64,000 bases of DNA from G965215225 sp965215225 (GCA_965215225.1 OZ244039.1:1488001-1552000); one strand, 5' to 3'; positions 1 through 8,663 are shown, counted from the first letter of the stretch. Notes: generated by a model not told the origin, from the sequence alone. A program made the numbers and translations.

Positions 1-582
1 CTGATAAATAATCACCGCTAGCAAGAAGCCAACCAGGGCGCCAACGAAATGATGGATGAAGCTATTCTCTTCAATAATAAAATCCATCATAAATTGAATT
101 GCCAAAATAATTGCCAACTGACGAGCAAAGATAAGAGCCCTGGGATCGCGCAATTCTTGCCATCTTCTCAACATCAGCCAAGCAGTGCCAGCTGCCAAGC
201 CAAGAATAGCGCCTGAGGCTCCAATGGCACAATAGTTTGGCAGAACAAGAAGATAGGCAAGAACTATGGCAACACAGTTGGCAACAAGTCCGCTAAGGGC
301 ATAGACAAAAAGGGCTGGTAGCAGGCCTAAGAAGCGCTCGGCATAGGAACCGAAAATCAAAAGAGCGACCATATTAAACACCAGGTGGGTCAGGTCGTAA
401 TGAACAAACATAGAAGTTAACAGCCGCCAATACTCCCCATCCACTATCACTCTGGTTGATTGTAAGCCACCAAAACAACCACTTGGTCCTAGTTGATTGA
501 TAACCAGATAGCATAAGACATTTAAGCCTATGAGGCTATATATAAGTGGGTTTTTACGAAAACTAACGATTTGAGGGGACAC
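1..582 (-). CDS. Rhomboid family intramembrane serine protease (C-terminus cut by window start)
   Basis: Reading the minus strand from a GTG at 582 gives 194 open codons that run off the left edge. This is a polytopic membrane protein that would cleave transmembrane segments inside the inner membrane. Rhomboid landmarks appear in order: GEYWRL before the first core helix, the H-x4-H-x3-N pattern in FVHYDLTHLVFN, the catalytic serine in GASGAILGL (about Ser123), and the catalytic histidine in HHFVGALVG (about His178). An in-frame stop at 586-588 bounds the start; GTG 582 is the only usual start codon before the conserved region, and no strong ribosome site is visible. The 5' end abuts the repeat block at 589-1268. 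The family call is secure; substrate unknown. Confidence 0.88.
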   Translation of the reverse strand, partial: MSPQIVSFRKNPLIYSLIGLNVLCYLVINQLGPSGCFGGLQSTRVIVDGEYWRLLTSMFVHYDLTHLVFNMVALLIFGSYAERFLGLLPALFVYALSGLVANCVAIVLAYLLVLPNYCAIGASGAILGLAAGTAWLMLRRWQELRDPRALIFARQLAIILAIQFMMDFIIEENSFIHHFVGALVGFLLAVIIYQ

Positions 583-588
583 TTCTTA

Positions 589-1268
589 AAATGCTGAAAA
601 TGCGAATAGCGGGGATAGTGGGGATACTGAAAATGGGAATAGCGGAGATAGTGGGAATAGTGGAACTAATGGGGATACTGAAAATGCGAATAGTGGAAAT
701 AATGGAAATGGGGATAATGGCAATAGCGGGAATGGGAATAGTGGGGATAATGGGGATACTGAAAATGCGAATAGTGGGAATAGCAGGGATAGCGGGAATG
801 AAAATAGTGGGAATAGCGGCAATAGCGAGAATAGTGGAAATAATGGGGATACTGAAAATGCGAATAGCGGGAATAATGAGGATACTGAAAATGCGAATAA
901 TGGGAATAGTGGCAATAGCGAAAATAGTGGGAATAGTGGGGATAATGGGGATACTGAAAATACGAATAGTGGGGATACTGAAAATACGAATAGCGGGGAT
1001 AATGGGAATAGTGGCAATAGCGAGAATAGCGGGAATAATGGGGGTACTGAAAATCCTAATCAAAGTATTAGGTCGCAAGCCCACAGCGAGAATAGTGGGA
1101 ATAATGGGGATACTGAAAATGCGAATAGTAGAAATAATAGGGATACTGAAAATACGAATAGCGGGGATAATGGGGATACTGAAAATGCGAATAGTGGAAA
1201 TAATGAGGATACTGAAAATGCGAATAGTGGGAATAGTGGGGATACTGAAAATGCGAATAGCGGAAATA
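589..1268. repeat. Degenerate short tandem repeat block (about 680 bp)
   Basis: The plus strand is built from in-phase units of 9 and about 21-24 bp, such as GGGAATAGT and GATACTGAAAATGCGAATAG. The ACTGAAAA core recurs about 14 times. All units are multiples of three, so all six frames are nearly open. In the frame opening at 589 it reads as an Asn/Ser/Gly/Asp/Glu/Thr chain (NSG, NSGDTENAN), and many differences between units (AGT/AGC, GGG/GGA/GGC, GAA/GAG) are silent in that frame. A stop (586-588) directly precedes it and no start codon or ribosome site is seen. One non-repeat interruption lies near 1050-1090. It fills the whole gap between the rhomboid start and the rmuC stop. Confidence 0.85.
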
Positions 1269-2384
1269 TTAAAGCTCAGCCAATTCCTTTTTGGTGTCCG
1301 CCCCTAGTTCTTTCATTTTTTCAGCTCGGCTCAGCAGATTGCCCCGCCCTTCCGATAATTTTCGCTTGGCGGTGCCGAGATTGGTAGTCGCTTGTTGTAG
1401 AGACTTATCTACATTATTGAGATCGCTGATGAAGCCATAGAGCTTATCATAAAGAGCCCCGCCCTCCTTAGCAATCTGCATGGCATGGCGGTTGCGTTTT
1501 TCATTACTCCAAATATTATGGATAACCTTAAGAGTAGCCAGTAAAGTGGCGGGAGTCACTAAGATAATCTGTCGTCTTAGTGCCCGTTCAAACAGCCTGC
1601 TATCTTCTTGTTGGGCAACAAAGAAAGCCGCCTCAATGGGAAAGAAGAGAAGCACATAGTTAAGAGAACTTATTCCAGCCAAGTTTTCATAATTTCGTTC
1701 GCTTAGCCGGTCTATATGGTTTTGGATGGCAGCAACATGGGTTTTTAGTAGATCCGCCTTTGCTAGCTTATCTTCTTCATTAATGTAATCCACATAGGCA
1801 TTCAAAGAAACCTTGGCATCTATGACCACATCTTTCTTATCTGGCAAATGAATTATCACATCCGGCCTTAATAATCGCCCTTCCTCATTTCTATAATGGA
1901 TCTGGGTCTCATACTCCCGCCCTTTTTCTAGCCCCGATTGTTCCAAGATTCTTTCTAGGATGACCTCACCCCAGTCCCCCTGCATCTTCTTATCCCGCCT
2001 CAGAGCCTTAGTAAGACCAGTGGTTTCTTCGCTAAGTTGCTGGCTGGTCTCATGTAAGTTCTCTATATGCTTGTTTAATGCCGAGCGTCCTTCAGCCGCC
2101 TGCCGATGTAAATCCTCCAGGCGGCTACGGAAATTGTCTAGATTTTGTTGAAATGGCAGCAGGGTCTTCTCCAATCTCGTCCGATTCTCATCACTCTGAG
2201 CGCCAAATATCTTTTGAGCCAACTGTTCAAATTTTTCCTCACTGTCTGCCTTTGCTTCATCAGTGGCGGCTAAGCGGATATTCTCTTCCTTCACTTTTTG
2301 ATAGCGTCTATGATAAAAAGCAAAAGCTATGATAGCCCCGAGCAAGATGCCAATTACAAAAAAAAGAATATAAAAAATAGTCAT
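1269..2384 (-). CDS. rmuC: DNA recombination protein RmuC
   Basis: About 371 residues, near the usual size for the shorter family members. RmuC is a membrane-anchored protein with a nuclease-like fold that limits recombination at inverted repeats; its biochemistry is poorly defined. An N-terminal membrane helix (residues 3-25) is followed by a charged coiled-coil stretch (about 30-125). The RmuC core contains GDWGEVILERILEQSGL, then RPDVIIHLPDKKDVVIDAKV, the nuclease-like DAK motif. ATG 2384 is chosen; a TTG two codons upstream at 2390 is also possible, with an AGAGG at 2396-2400. The C-terminus ends beside the repeat block. A suppressor of inverted-repeat recombination in such a repeat-rich region is noteworthy but may be coincidence. 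Confidence 0.93.
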   Translation of the reverse strand: MTIFYILFFVIGILLGAIIAFAFYHRRYQKVKEENIRLAATDEAKADSEEKFEQLAQKIFGAQSDENRTRLEKTLLPFQQNLDNFRSRLEDLHRQAAEGRSALNKHIENLHETSQQLSEETTGLTKALRRDKKMQGDWGEVILERILEQSGLEKGREYETQIHYRNEEGRLLRPDVIIHLPDKKDVVIDAKVSLNAYVDYINEEDKLAKADLLKTHVAAIQNHIDRLSERNYENLAGISSLNYVLLFFPIEAAFFVAQQEDSRLFERALRRQIILVTPATLLATLKVIHNIWSNEKRNRHAMQIAKEGGALYDKLYGFISDLNNVDKSLQQATTNLGTAKRKLSEGRGNLLSRAEKMKELGADTKKELAEL

Positions 2385-2394
2385 GATCAAATCA

Positions 2395-2500
2395 TCCTCT
2401 TATAAGCTCTTATAAACTCTTATAAACTCCCATAAATCAAATTCAATGCCCCTCCCCCCATAATATAAGAGTATAAGAGTATGGGAGCATAGGAGTATAT
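2395..2500. repeat. Short direct and inverted AT-rich repeats upstream of rmuC
   Basis: The left part repeats CTCTTATAA-type units three to four times and ends in CTCCCAT. The right part (about 2463-2495) repeats TATAAGAG-type units and contains ATGGGAG, so arms can pair across a C-rich middle. It lies between the DUF1622 gene and rmuC. It could form slipped hairpins or act as a weak terminator, but there is no clean GC stem with a T-run. Confidence 0.4.
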
Positions 2501-2533
2501 ATTAGGAGTATATAGGAACATAGAAGCGCGGAG

Positions 2534-2911
2534 CTACATTTTCTTCTTATCAAGCAATTCTAGTTCTCTACTTAGGAAGTAGCTGATGACAGTCCGAATG
2601 ACAACCAGAGCAGCGAGAAATATCAGATCCTCATTGGTGCGACTTATCACAGTATGAATAACATCGGCCGCAATCAGCAACTCTAGGCCAAAGAGTAGAT
2701 AGTTTCCTAGGAGGCGGCGAGTTTCAGCAGCTAGTCGTTGGAATTCATCCTCCTTCTTCCTCAGCCTCAGGTATTCAGCCAAACCAAATAACCACAGGGA
2801 TCTAAGGATCCCCAAAACAAGAATCAGTATGGCAATGAATTCAATGCCGATGGTTAGCCATTCGGCAACAGATTTAAGGTCGGCTATAAATAACATTCTT
2901 TCTATAGCCAT
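2534..2911 (-). CDS. DUF1622 family inner-membrane protein
   Basis: 125 residues with about three hydrophobic segments (roughly 12-35, 68-88 and 93-112). The arrangement, with a basic RLRKKEDEF loop, then GNYLLFGLELLIAADVI and a C-terminal RTVISYFLSREL, matches DUF1622 membrane proteins as I remember them. Function is unknown in the family. Its start overlaps the 3' end of lgt by 38 bp, so it is translated from the lgt message. ATG 2911 is the first start; an ATG five codons later is possible. Confidence 0.72.
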   Translation of the reverse strand: MAIERMLFIADLKSVAEWLTIGIEFIAILILVLGILRSLWLFGLAEYLRLRKKEDEFQRLAAETRRLLGNYLLFGLELLIAADVIHTVISRTNEDLIFLAALVVIRTVISYFLSRELELLDKKKM

Positions 2912-3668
2912 AATAAATTAAGATAAAGCCTGCTATTATCATAGGCAGGGTCAGTAATTGTCCTTGAGTGACCCAGCCGAAAGCAACATAGCCTATATGC
3001 TCATCTGGCAATCGCCAAAATTCCACCAGACTACGAAAGACACCATAGAGTAATAAGAATAGTCCGGTAACCGTCATCCGAGGACGAGGCTTTACCGTCC
3101 ATAGCCACAGGATGATGAATAGGACTATTCCTTCTAGCAACATCTCATAGAGCTGAGTGGGATGACGCGGCAACAGGCTATCTGATTGAGGAAAGACGAC
3201 CCCCCAATCTCCCTGCGTCGGCTTGCCCCATAGCTCGCCATTAATGAAATTACCCAACCGCCCGAAAGCCAGCCCCTGCCCTACTACAGGCAAGATAAAA
3301 TCGCTCAGATCAAATGGATTCAATGACTTTCGTCTAGCATAGAAGATGAAAGCAACCGCCATACCCAAGACTCCCCCATGAAAAGACATCCCCCCTTGCC
3401 ATATCTTGAATAGGCTAAGAGGATTGGTAACAAGTTCGATTGGCTGATAGAAGACCATATAACCAACCCGACCACCAATGAGAATTGCAATCACCGACCA
3501 AAATAAAAAATCGGATACATCTTCTGGTTTCCAACCTAAGCGTTCGCGCCGAGATAGCACCAAAAAATAGCCTATGAGAAAGCTAATCAGATACATCACC
3601 CCATACCAGTGAATCTTAAAGAAGCCAAGGTCTAAAGCCACTGGCGATATGCTATGCAAATAGACCAT
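2874..3668 (-). CDS. lgt: Prolipoprotein diacylglyceryl transferase Lgt
   Basis: 264 residues, full length. Lgt moves a diacylglyceryl group from phosphatidylglycerol onto the lipobox cysteine of prolipoproteins in the inner membrane, the first step of lipoprotein maturation. About seven membrane segments are visible. The family signature GRLGNFINGELWG sits near residues 135-148, and the HGGVLGM motif lies before it, with the expected Arg, Asn and Glu residues. The window also encodes five lipoproteins with lipoboxes, all substrates for this enzyme. It is followed at overlap by the DUF1622 gene. Confidence 0.97.
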   Translation of the reverse strand: MVYLHSISPVALDLGFFKIHWYGVMYLISFLIGYFLVLSRRERLGWKPEDVSDFLFWSVIAILIGGRVGYMVFYQPIELVTNPLSLFKIWQGGMSFHGGVLGMAVAFIFYARRKSLNPFDLSDFILPVVGQGLAFGRLGNFINGELWGKPTQGDWGVVFPQSDSLLPRHPTQLYEMLLEGIVLFIILWLWTVKPRPRMTVTGLFLLLYGVFRSLVEFWRLPDEHIGYVAFGWVTQGQLLTLPMIIAGFILIYYGYRKNVIYSRP

Positions 3669-3687
3669 CTAGATTAATAACACAGAA

Positions 3688-3711
3688 TATTAATAGGGGT
3701 ATTAATAGGGG
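3688..3711. repeat. 12-bp tandem pair spanning the aldo/keto reductase stop codon
   Basis: TATTAATAGGGG occurs at 3688-3699 and again at 3700-3711. The second copy contains the stop codon and last codons of the reductase gene; the first is a noncoding copy immediately downstream. This is a small example of the gene-tail repetition seen at several places in the window. Confidence 0.8.
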
Positions 3712-4685
3712 CCGCGAATATGTGGCAAGACCTTCTCTTGGTAAAAATTAGCTAGGCTCTCCAAGATCTCTGGATTGAGTGATGGCAAATCAGAGACAGC
3801 TGCATTATTACGAGCCTGCTCCAGCTTAGTTGCGCCCGGAATAACAGTGCTAACCCCCGGCTGATCTAAACACCACCTAAGCGCAAATTGAGCCATAGAC
3901 ATAGAAGGAGGTATATAGTCATTAATCTCTTCTACCAGCTCCAATCCCTTAGCAAAAACCAGACCACCGAAGGTTTCACCCACATAGAAGAACTCCCCGT
4001 CCTTATTAAAGTTGCGGTGGTCCTTAGCATCAAATTGACTGGACTGATTGAACTTGCCGCTAAGCATACCACTATTGAGAGGCAACCGAACTATGATGCC
4101 GACCTTTTTCTCGGCCGCAACTGGCAAAACGGCTTCCAGTGCCTTTTGACGAAAGACATTAAAGATAATTTGAAGAGAATAGATATCATCATTATGCAGA
4201 CAAAGCAGTGCATCGGCCATGGTTTCAACACTGGCGCCAAAACGCTTAATCTTGCCTGCTTGGCGTAGATCGGCTAACCAAGAAAATATCTCTTCCGACC
4301 TGAGCAGCTCGCCTGGCACACAATGGGTCTGAACCAGGTCCAAACAATCAACCCCTAAGCGGTCAAGAGACTCCTCTATATGCTTAGTAACCGATTCACG
4401 ACTATAGCCATTGGGATAAAGATCTGGGGTCCGCCCTACCTTAGTGGCAACAAAGACACTATCCTCATGGCGTTTTAAGAATTCGCCTATCAGCTTCTCA
4501 CTTCGCCCCATTCCATAGACATCGGCAGTGTCATAGAAGGTAACTCCGTTCTCATAAGAAGTATCCAATATGGCGGCAGCCTCTTTATCACTAAGACTTC
4601 CCCATTCAGTTCCACCTAGTTGCCAACAACCAAGACCTATTTCCGAGACAGGAATTGCCTCTTTACCAAAGTTTCTTTTATTCAT
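3702..4685 (-). CDS. Aldo/keto reductase
   Basis: 327 residues, typical for NADPH-dependent aldo/keto reductases with a (beta/alpha)8 barrel. The usual tetrad can be placed: Asp and Tyr in DTADVYGMGRSE, Lys in FVATKVGR, and His in LVQTHCVPGE. The C-terminal GVSTVIPGATKLEQARNN matches the nucleotide-binding end of the family, of the YhdN/Tas-like type that acts on sugar or small carbonyl substrates. Substrate unknown. Translation starts at ATG 4685. It stands alone, with the lipoprotein cluster upstream and lgt downstream. Confidence 0.9.
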   Translation of the reverse strand: MNKRNFGKEAIPVSEIGLGCWQLGGTEWGSLSDKEAAAILDTSYENGVTFYDTADVYGMGRSEKLIGEFLKRHEDSVFVATKVGRTPDLYPNGYSRESVTKHIEESLDRLGVDCLDLVQTHCVPGELLRSEEIFSWLADLRQAGKIKRFGASVETMADALLCLHNDDIYSLQIIFNVFRQKALEAVLPVAAEKKVGIIVRLPLNSGMLSGKFNQSSQFDAKDHRNFNKDGEFFYVGETFGGLVFAKGLELVEEINDYIPPSMSMAQFALRWCLDQPGVSTVIPGATKLEQARNNAAVSDLPSLNPEILESLANFYQEKVLPHIRGPY

Positions 4686-4997
4686 AGTTTGTCATTATAG
4701 AGTAAAAAAATAAAATGAATTTACAATCATAGATTATAACCCCATTAAAGCACAAATAACACAAATAGCCATGCCATTCCCCATCTAAATAGCTAGGGAA
4801 GGACTAATCAAAATAAGTTGTCAGTTTAAGGAAGGAAGTAGATTATCTAAATAGGTCTGGTCTAATTGGAACTCATCTGTCCCAACCGTCTGGGTCGAAG
4901 CTAGGGAAGCAACCCGTCCAAACGGGTCTTGCCTAAAGAGCAGATTGGCTAAATGAGTCTGGTTGAAGTTTTTCTATCCCAGCCATTTCAGTTCAAG
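4686..4997 (-). repeat. Intergenic region with decayed copies of the lipoprotein gene tail
   Basis: No gene is seen. Downstream of the lipoprotein gene ending at 4998 are several degraded versions of its last codons (LNRDRLDQLLP and stop). They occur near 4830-4865, 4905-4935 and 4938-4965, recognisable by GGAAGCA followed by a (G)TCTAAACGGGTCTGG-like string on the plus strand. A further flank element at about 4806-4845 resembles sequence at 63908-64000. These look like old tail duplications or remnants of deleted paralogs. Confidence 0.6.
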
Positions 4998-7163
4998 CTA
5001 GGGAAGCAGCTGGTCTAAACGGTCCCGGTTTAATGTGGGTTTGGCAGGCGTCCCCTCCAAAGACCACCAATCACGCCAGCCATCAGGATCTAGCGGAGTG
5101 CAGCGAATGGCGGGATATTGACTTGAAGTGCCGAAGTCCCAGATAAGATTGGCATCGATTTTTTCATCCATTTCAATGCTCCCACTATTATCCCTATCAC
5201 ACCAGACCGCCAATGGTTCGTCCTCATCGCCAAATATATCCATATCCTCATCCCAATTTTCATAAATCCCCTCATAGTCATCTGGACCGCGAAGGTCATT
5301 GCTGGTCTTGGCTTCACCATGATTGCCATTACCCCTACCGCTCGTCTCACTATCCCAATAAGAAGCATTTCCAGTCCCGCTTCCAGCCCCCGCCAGCATA
5401 TTAGTATTACTGCCTGAGACTACATAAGAATAAGCAACCTTGCCAGAGCCAAGATTCCCCGTCAGACCGCCTACATCACTTTTCCCGCTCAGCTCACCCA
5501 CTACAATCGAAGAAGAAACAATCCGGCCTGAACCGCTCCATCCTGTCAGACCGCCTACATTTTTACCACCTCTGCCAGTCCCGCTCACCTCACCCACCAC
5601 CACCGAAGAAGAATGAATTCGAGCCGAATGACCAGCCCCTATCAGACCACCTACAGCATTACCACTCTGTGCCAAATTACCACTTCCTCTCACCTCACCC
5701 GCCACCACCGAAGAAGAATGAATCTGAGCCGATTCACCAATTCCCACTAGACCACCTATATGATTATCCCCTCTCACCTCACCCGCCACAACCGAAGAAT
5801 AATGAATCCGAGCAAAGCTACCCTGTCCCACCAGACCGCCTACCCAATTACCAGCCCCACCACTCACTTCACCCACCACAACCGAAGAAGAATGAATTCG
5901 AGCCGAATTACCCCACCCAATCAGACCGCCTGTATTCTGTCCCCCACTCACCTCAACCACCACAACCGAACAAGAATGAAACTGAACTGATAGACCAGAC
6001 CCCACCAGACCGCCTACCTGATTCTTACCTATCACTGCCTCGGCACGAAGAGTCAGATTGCGAATCTCTGAACTCGCGTCTAGATGCCCAAACAAACCCA
6101 CACAATCCTGCCCCGAACGATCAATGTTCAAATCACTAATCGTCCAGCCATTGCCTTCAAAAATCCCATCAAAAGGATCTCCTTGACAATCAGTCGTAGA
6201 AGGATCTGTATCATTTCCTAAGGGTTGCCAGCCTTTGCCGTTATCAGCATTCGCATAGGATGCAAGACTTATATCCGCAACCAGCTCATAGCCAGAACAA
6301 GAAGTGATATCAGTGCCATCACCGCAACCAGTTTGGTTAAGCGTTCCACTTTCTGATAGTTTCCTTCCTGTGCCATCCAAAGCATGCCGAACTGAATTCA
6401 ATTCCTCATGTGTTCTTATCTCTATCAACCCATCGCCATCATCATCTATGTCCGTTCCATCCTCTGAACTATCACCATCGCAATTGGCTAGTTTGGCACA
6501 TCCCCTCGCCTCAATACCGTCTCCCACCCCATCATTATCGCAATCAGTATTTTGAACACACCCAACCTCTTCATCACCATCCCTTGCTCCATCATCATCG
6601 CAATCGGCTTTTATGACACAAGCTGCCGCTACTTCATCTATATCTCTGACACTATCCCCATCGCAATCCACCAACAGCGAACATCTCACATTAGCTGAAT
6701 TACTCTGTTGCTCTCTCGTATCAGTATCATCCAACCCATCATTATCGTCATCATCATCACAAGCATCTCCAGCTCGGTCACCATCGGTGTCTAACTGATC
6801 GCTATTTGCAACATCCGGACAATTATCATTAGCATTCGCAATGCCATCATTATCATCATCCATACTGGAAGAACCACCGTTTCCCGTACCATCGCCCATC
6901 GAACTATTGTTCATAGAACCGTTGTTCATCGAACCACCCGAACTGCCACCTGAACCTCCCCCGCCGCCAGCACAAGCAGTAAGAGCAATTAATAAGAAAC
7001 CAACCCCAACTAAGAAGAAGAGAAACCGTCCTAGCCTACTAAGCAAAGCCAGGGGGGCATTATCTAGGCACAGAGCTAGATGAGAAAAGTGAAAGCGGGC
7101 ATTCACAATGTTGAAGAAGCGGAGCCTAGCCGCTCCGAATAAAAATGGCTTTAATGTTTTCAT
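4998..7163 (-). CDS. Surface lipoprotein with acidic calcium-type repeats and GLUG-like beta repeats (paralog 1)
   Basis: 721 residues from ATG 7163, which has a GGAG ribosome site 8 nt upstream; the longer open frame starting further out lies inside the IS. A long basic leader precedes a hydrophobic helix ending in a lipobox (LTAC, Cys64), then a Gly/Ser/Asn linker. Residues about 105-245 are thrombospondin-type-3-like repeats rich in DxDxDG. A Cys-containing link (NGYELV-type region) leads to six beta repeats of the form SSSVVVGEVSG plus GGLVG, and a degenerate seventh (about 368-590). The tail domain (590-721) is shared with three paralogs in this window. Probably an outer-membrane-anchored, calcium-stabilised surface protein; ligand unknown. 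Its native promoter appears cut off by the IS at 7191-8625. Confidence 0.85.
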   Translation of the reverse strand: MKTLKPFLFGAARLRFFNIVNARFHFSHLALCLDNAPLALLSRLGRFLFFLVGVGFLLIALTACAGGGGGSGGSSGGSMNNGSMNNSSMGDGTGNGGSSSMDDDNDGIANANDNCPDVANSDQLDTDGDRAGDACDDDDDNDGLDDTDTREQQSNSANVRCSLLVDCDGDSVRDIDEVAAACVIKADCDDDGARDGDEEVGCVQNTDCDNDGVGDGIEARGCAKLANCDGDSSEDGTDIDDDGDGLIEIRTHEELNSVRHALDGTGRKLSESGTLNQTGCGDGTDITSCSGYELVADISLASYANADNGKGWQPLGNDTDPSTTDCQGDPFDGIFEGNGWTISDLNIDRSGQDCVGLFGHLDASSEIRNLTLRAEAVIGKNQVGGLVGSGLSVQFHSCSVVVVEVSGGQNTGGLIGWGNSARIHSSSVVVGEVSGGAGNWVGGLVGQGSFARIHYSSVVAGEVRGDNHIGGLVGIGESAQIHSSSVVAGEVRGSGNLAQSGNAVGGLIGAGHSARIHSSSVVVGEVSGTGRGGKNVGGLTGWSGSGRIVSSSIVVGELSGKSDVGGLTGNLGSGKVAYSYVVSGSNTNMLAGAGSGTGNASYWDSETSGRGNGNHGEAKTSNDLRGPDDYEGIYENWDEDMDIFGDEDEPLAVWCDRDNSGSIEMDEKIDANLIWDFGTSSQYPAIRCTPLDPDGWRDWWSLEGTPAKPTLNRDRLDQLLP

Positions 7164-7221
7164 AATTGATACTCCATTAAAAATTAGTAAGAAAGGTTTG
7201 CATAATTGTAAACATTGAAGT

Positions 7222-7227
7222 ATTATA
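7222..7227 (-). promoter_or_regulatory. Outward-facing -10-like box inside the IS left end
   Basis: TATAAT on the minus strand lies 59 bp upstream of the ATG of the lipoprotein gene ending at 4998. Native -10-like boxes of the two neighbouring paralogs lie 60 bp upstream of their ATGs. No good -35 is seen, so promoter activity is only suggested by position. Confidence 0.35.
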
Positions 7228-7268
7228 CGAGAAAAAAGCAAAAATTACAGAAAAAAAACAAAAATCTG

Positions 7269-7370
7269 CGAAAAAAAATGGATTTAAATGAAAAAAATTG
7301 GATTTAAATGAAAAAAATTGGATTTAAATGAAAAAAATTGAATTTAAGTAAAAAAAATTGCATTCGACTG
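7269..7370. repeat. 20-bp tandem repeats, about five copies, inside the IS
   Basis: Units of the form GAAAAAAATTGGATTTAAAT repeat with a 20-bp period; the first copies are nearly identical and later ones drift. They lie between the IS left end and the transposase gene. Similar A-rich sequence occurs near 13470-13510. They might bind transposase or be slippage products. Confidence 0.8.
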
Positions 7371-7431
7371 AAAAATTTAATAAGATATCCTTTTTTTATC
7401 AATTATTTTCATTTAAGGAGAAGTCATCATT

Positions 7432-8406
7432 ATGGCGTGGAAAAATTCAGACCAGATGGCATTGGGTCTAGGGAATCCGATGTTGTTAGAACATAGGGCA
7501 ATGAAGAAATTCGATCGTATCAATCAACTGATCGATTGGGGGGCTATTGAGAAACAGTTGAAAGGTATTCACAATAAACGGCGGGGCTGCCCGGCCTATC
7601 CACCGCTAAAAATGCTGAAAGTCTTACTGTTGCAGGTATTGCATCGAATCGGCGATACCGAGATGGAGGACCATCTGGTGGTAAATTCATTGTTTCGCCA
7701 CTTCACTGGTTTCGACACAGAAGCGAAAATACCAGACCATTCAACCATTTGGCGGTTCCGCGAACAGATGCAGAAGACCGGCTTGTTGGAGAAAGTGCTG
7801 AACGAGATCAATCGTCAATTAGAACGACAAAATTACATTCTCAAAGGTAAGAAGGTAGCGGTGGACTCCACCGTCATTAAGGCGGCCCGTTCGCGGCCGA
7901 AGAAGAACCGCCAGGGCAAGAACACCCAAGACCCCGAAGCGGCTTATAATGTCAAGACCGGCAGCGATGGGAAGAAGACGATGACTTATGGTTATAAACT
8001 TCATGCCATGACGGATGCCGATGGAATGGTTCAGAAGCTTGCCTATACGCCTGGCAATGTCCACGACTCCCAAATGCTCGCGGAACTGCTCACGGGCGAT
8101 GAACAGGAAGTCTATGCCGACAGCGCCTACGCCAGCAAGAAAACCGACTCAATGCTCGGCAACAAGAACCGGGTCCTTCATCGCGCTTATCGCAATAGGC
8201 CGCTCACCAAACAACAACGCCACGAAAATAGGCGGCGACGAAAAACGCGCAATGTCGTCGAACGCACCTTCGCCCACCTCAAACTCTATTTCAACCTAGC
8301 AAAAGCCCGCTATCTCGGCAAAGCACGAAACTACGCTTTCGCTCTTCTCGCGGCTATTGCTTACAATCTCAAACGGGCCGCCCTTAAGAGCGAACTCACG
8401 GCCTAG
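7432..8406 (+). CDS. IS5 family DDE transposase
   Basis: 324 residues, apparently intact. It has an N-terminal helix-turn-helix-like region (residues 20-110, with YPPLKMLKVLLLQ and HSTIWRFREQM), then the DDE catalytic domain: Asp in KVAVDSTVIKA, Asp in VYADSAYAS, Glu in RNVVERTFAHLK. Length and motifs fit the IS5 superfamily. A strong ribosome site (AAGGAG at about 7415) precedes ATG 7432. Codon use is visibly GC-richer than that of neighbouring genes, a sign of recent arrival. It reads divergently from the lipoprotein gene on its left. Confidence 0.93.
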   Translation: MAWKNSDQMALGLGNPMLLEHRAMKKFDRINQLIDWGAIEKQLKGIHNKRRGCPAYPPLKMLKVLLLQVLHRIGDTEMEDHLVVNSLFRHFTGFDTEAKIPDHSTIWRFREQMQKTGLLEKVLNEINRQLERQNYILKGKKVAVDSTVIKAARSRPKKNRQGKNTQDPEAAYNVKTGSDGKKTMTYGYKLHAMTDADGMVQKLAYTPGNVHDSQMLAELLTGDEQEVYADSAYASKKTDSMLGNKNRVLHRAYRNRPLTKQQRHENRRRRKTRNVVERTFAHLKLYFNLAKARYLGKARNYAFALLAAIAYNLKRAALKSELTA

Positions 8407-8431
8407 ATCCGTCCAAACCATTTAATCAAAG

Positions 8432-8531
8432 AAAAACAACAAAAACAAGCGCCCCCCGACTAGAAAACGGGGACAAAAACAACAAAAACAAGTGCCTCCC
8501 AACTAGAAAACGGGAACAAAAACAACAAAAA
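8432..8531. repeat. 43-bp tandem repeats inside the IS right side
   Basis: A unit beginning AAAAACAACAAAAACAAG and containing ACTAGAAAACGGG occurs at 8432 and 8475, and partially at 8518. It lies downstream of the transposase stop. The ACTAGAAAACGGGG string does not form an obvious terminator. Confidence 0.75.
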
Positions 8532-8663
8532 TACCCATTAGGTACCCCTAATCAACACCCAATTTCAATCTCTCCCCCGTAAAGCGCTTTTATTAATTAG
8601 AATAAACTAATTATGCAAACCTTTCAGTAAGAAATATTCATTATTACCTAAATGGCAGAATTT

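Larger units (their letters stand above)
7191..8625 (+). mobile_element. IS5-type insertion sequence with 17-bp terminal inverted repeats and 5-bp target duplication
   Basis: The ends GAAAGGTTTGCATAATT (7191-7207) and its exact reverse complement (8609-8625) are flanked on both sides by AGTAA (7186-7190 and 8626-8630). Removing the element and one AGTAA restores a leader that aligns with the leaders of the two neighbouring paralogs (10917-10990 and 13300-13370). That makes the boundaries convincing. The 1435-bp element carries one transposase gene, five 20-bp repeats on its left side and 43-bp repeats on its right side. A 5-bp duplication is somewhat unusual for IS5 relatives. Confidence 0.9.

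Noticed and set aside
591..1307. Long open frames on both strands (methionine/isoleucine/glycine-rich, phenylalanine/proline-rich) in the first repeat block
   Set aside because: The repeat has a length unit divisible by three and few stops, so all frames are open. None has a ribosome site, and the plus frame runs into the 3' end of rmuC.
7191..7241. Longer start for lipoprotein paralog 1 (26 extra codons)
   Set aside because: The extra codons lie in the IS and the target duplication, while ATG 7163 has a ribosome site shared with the paralogs.
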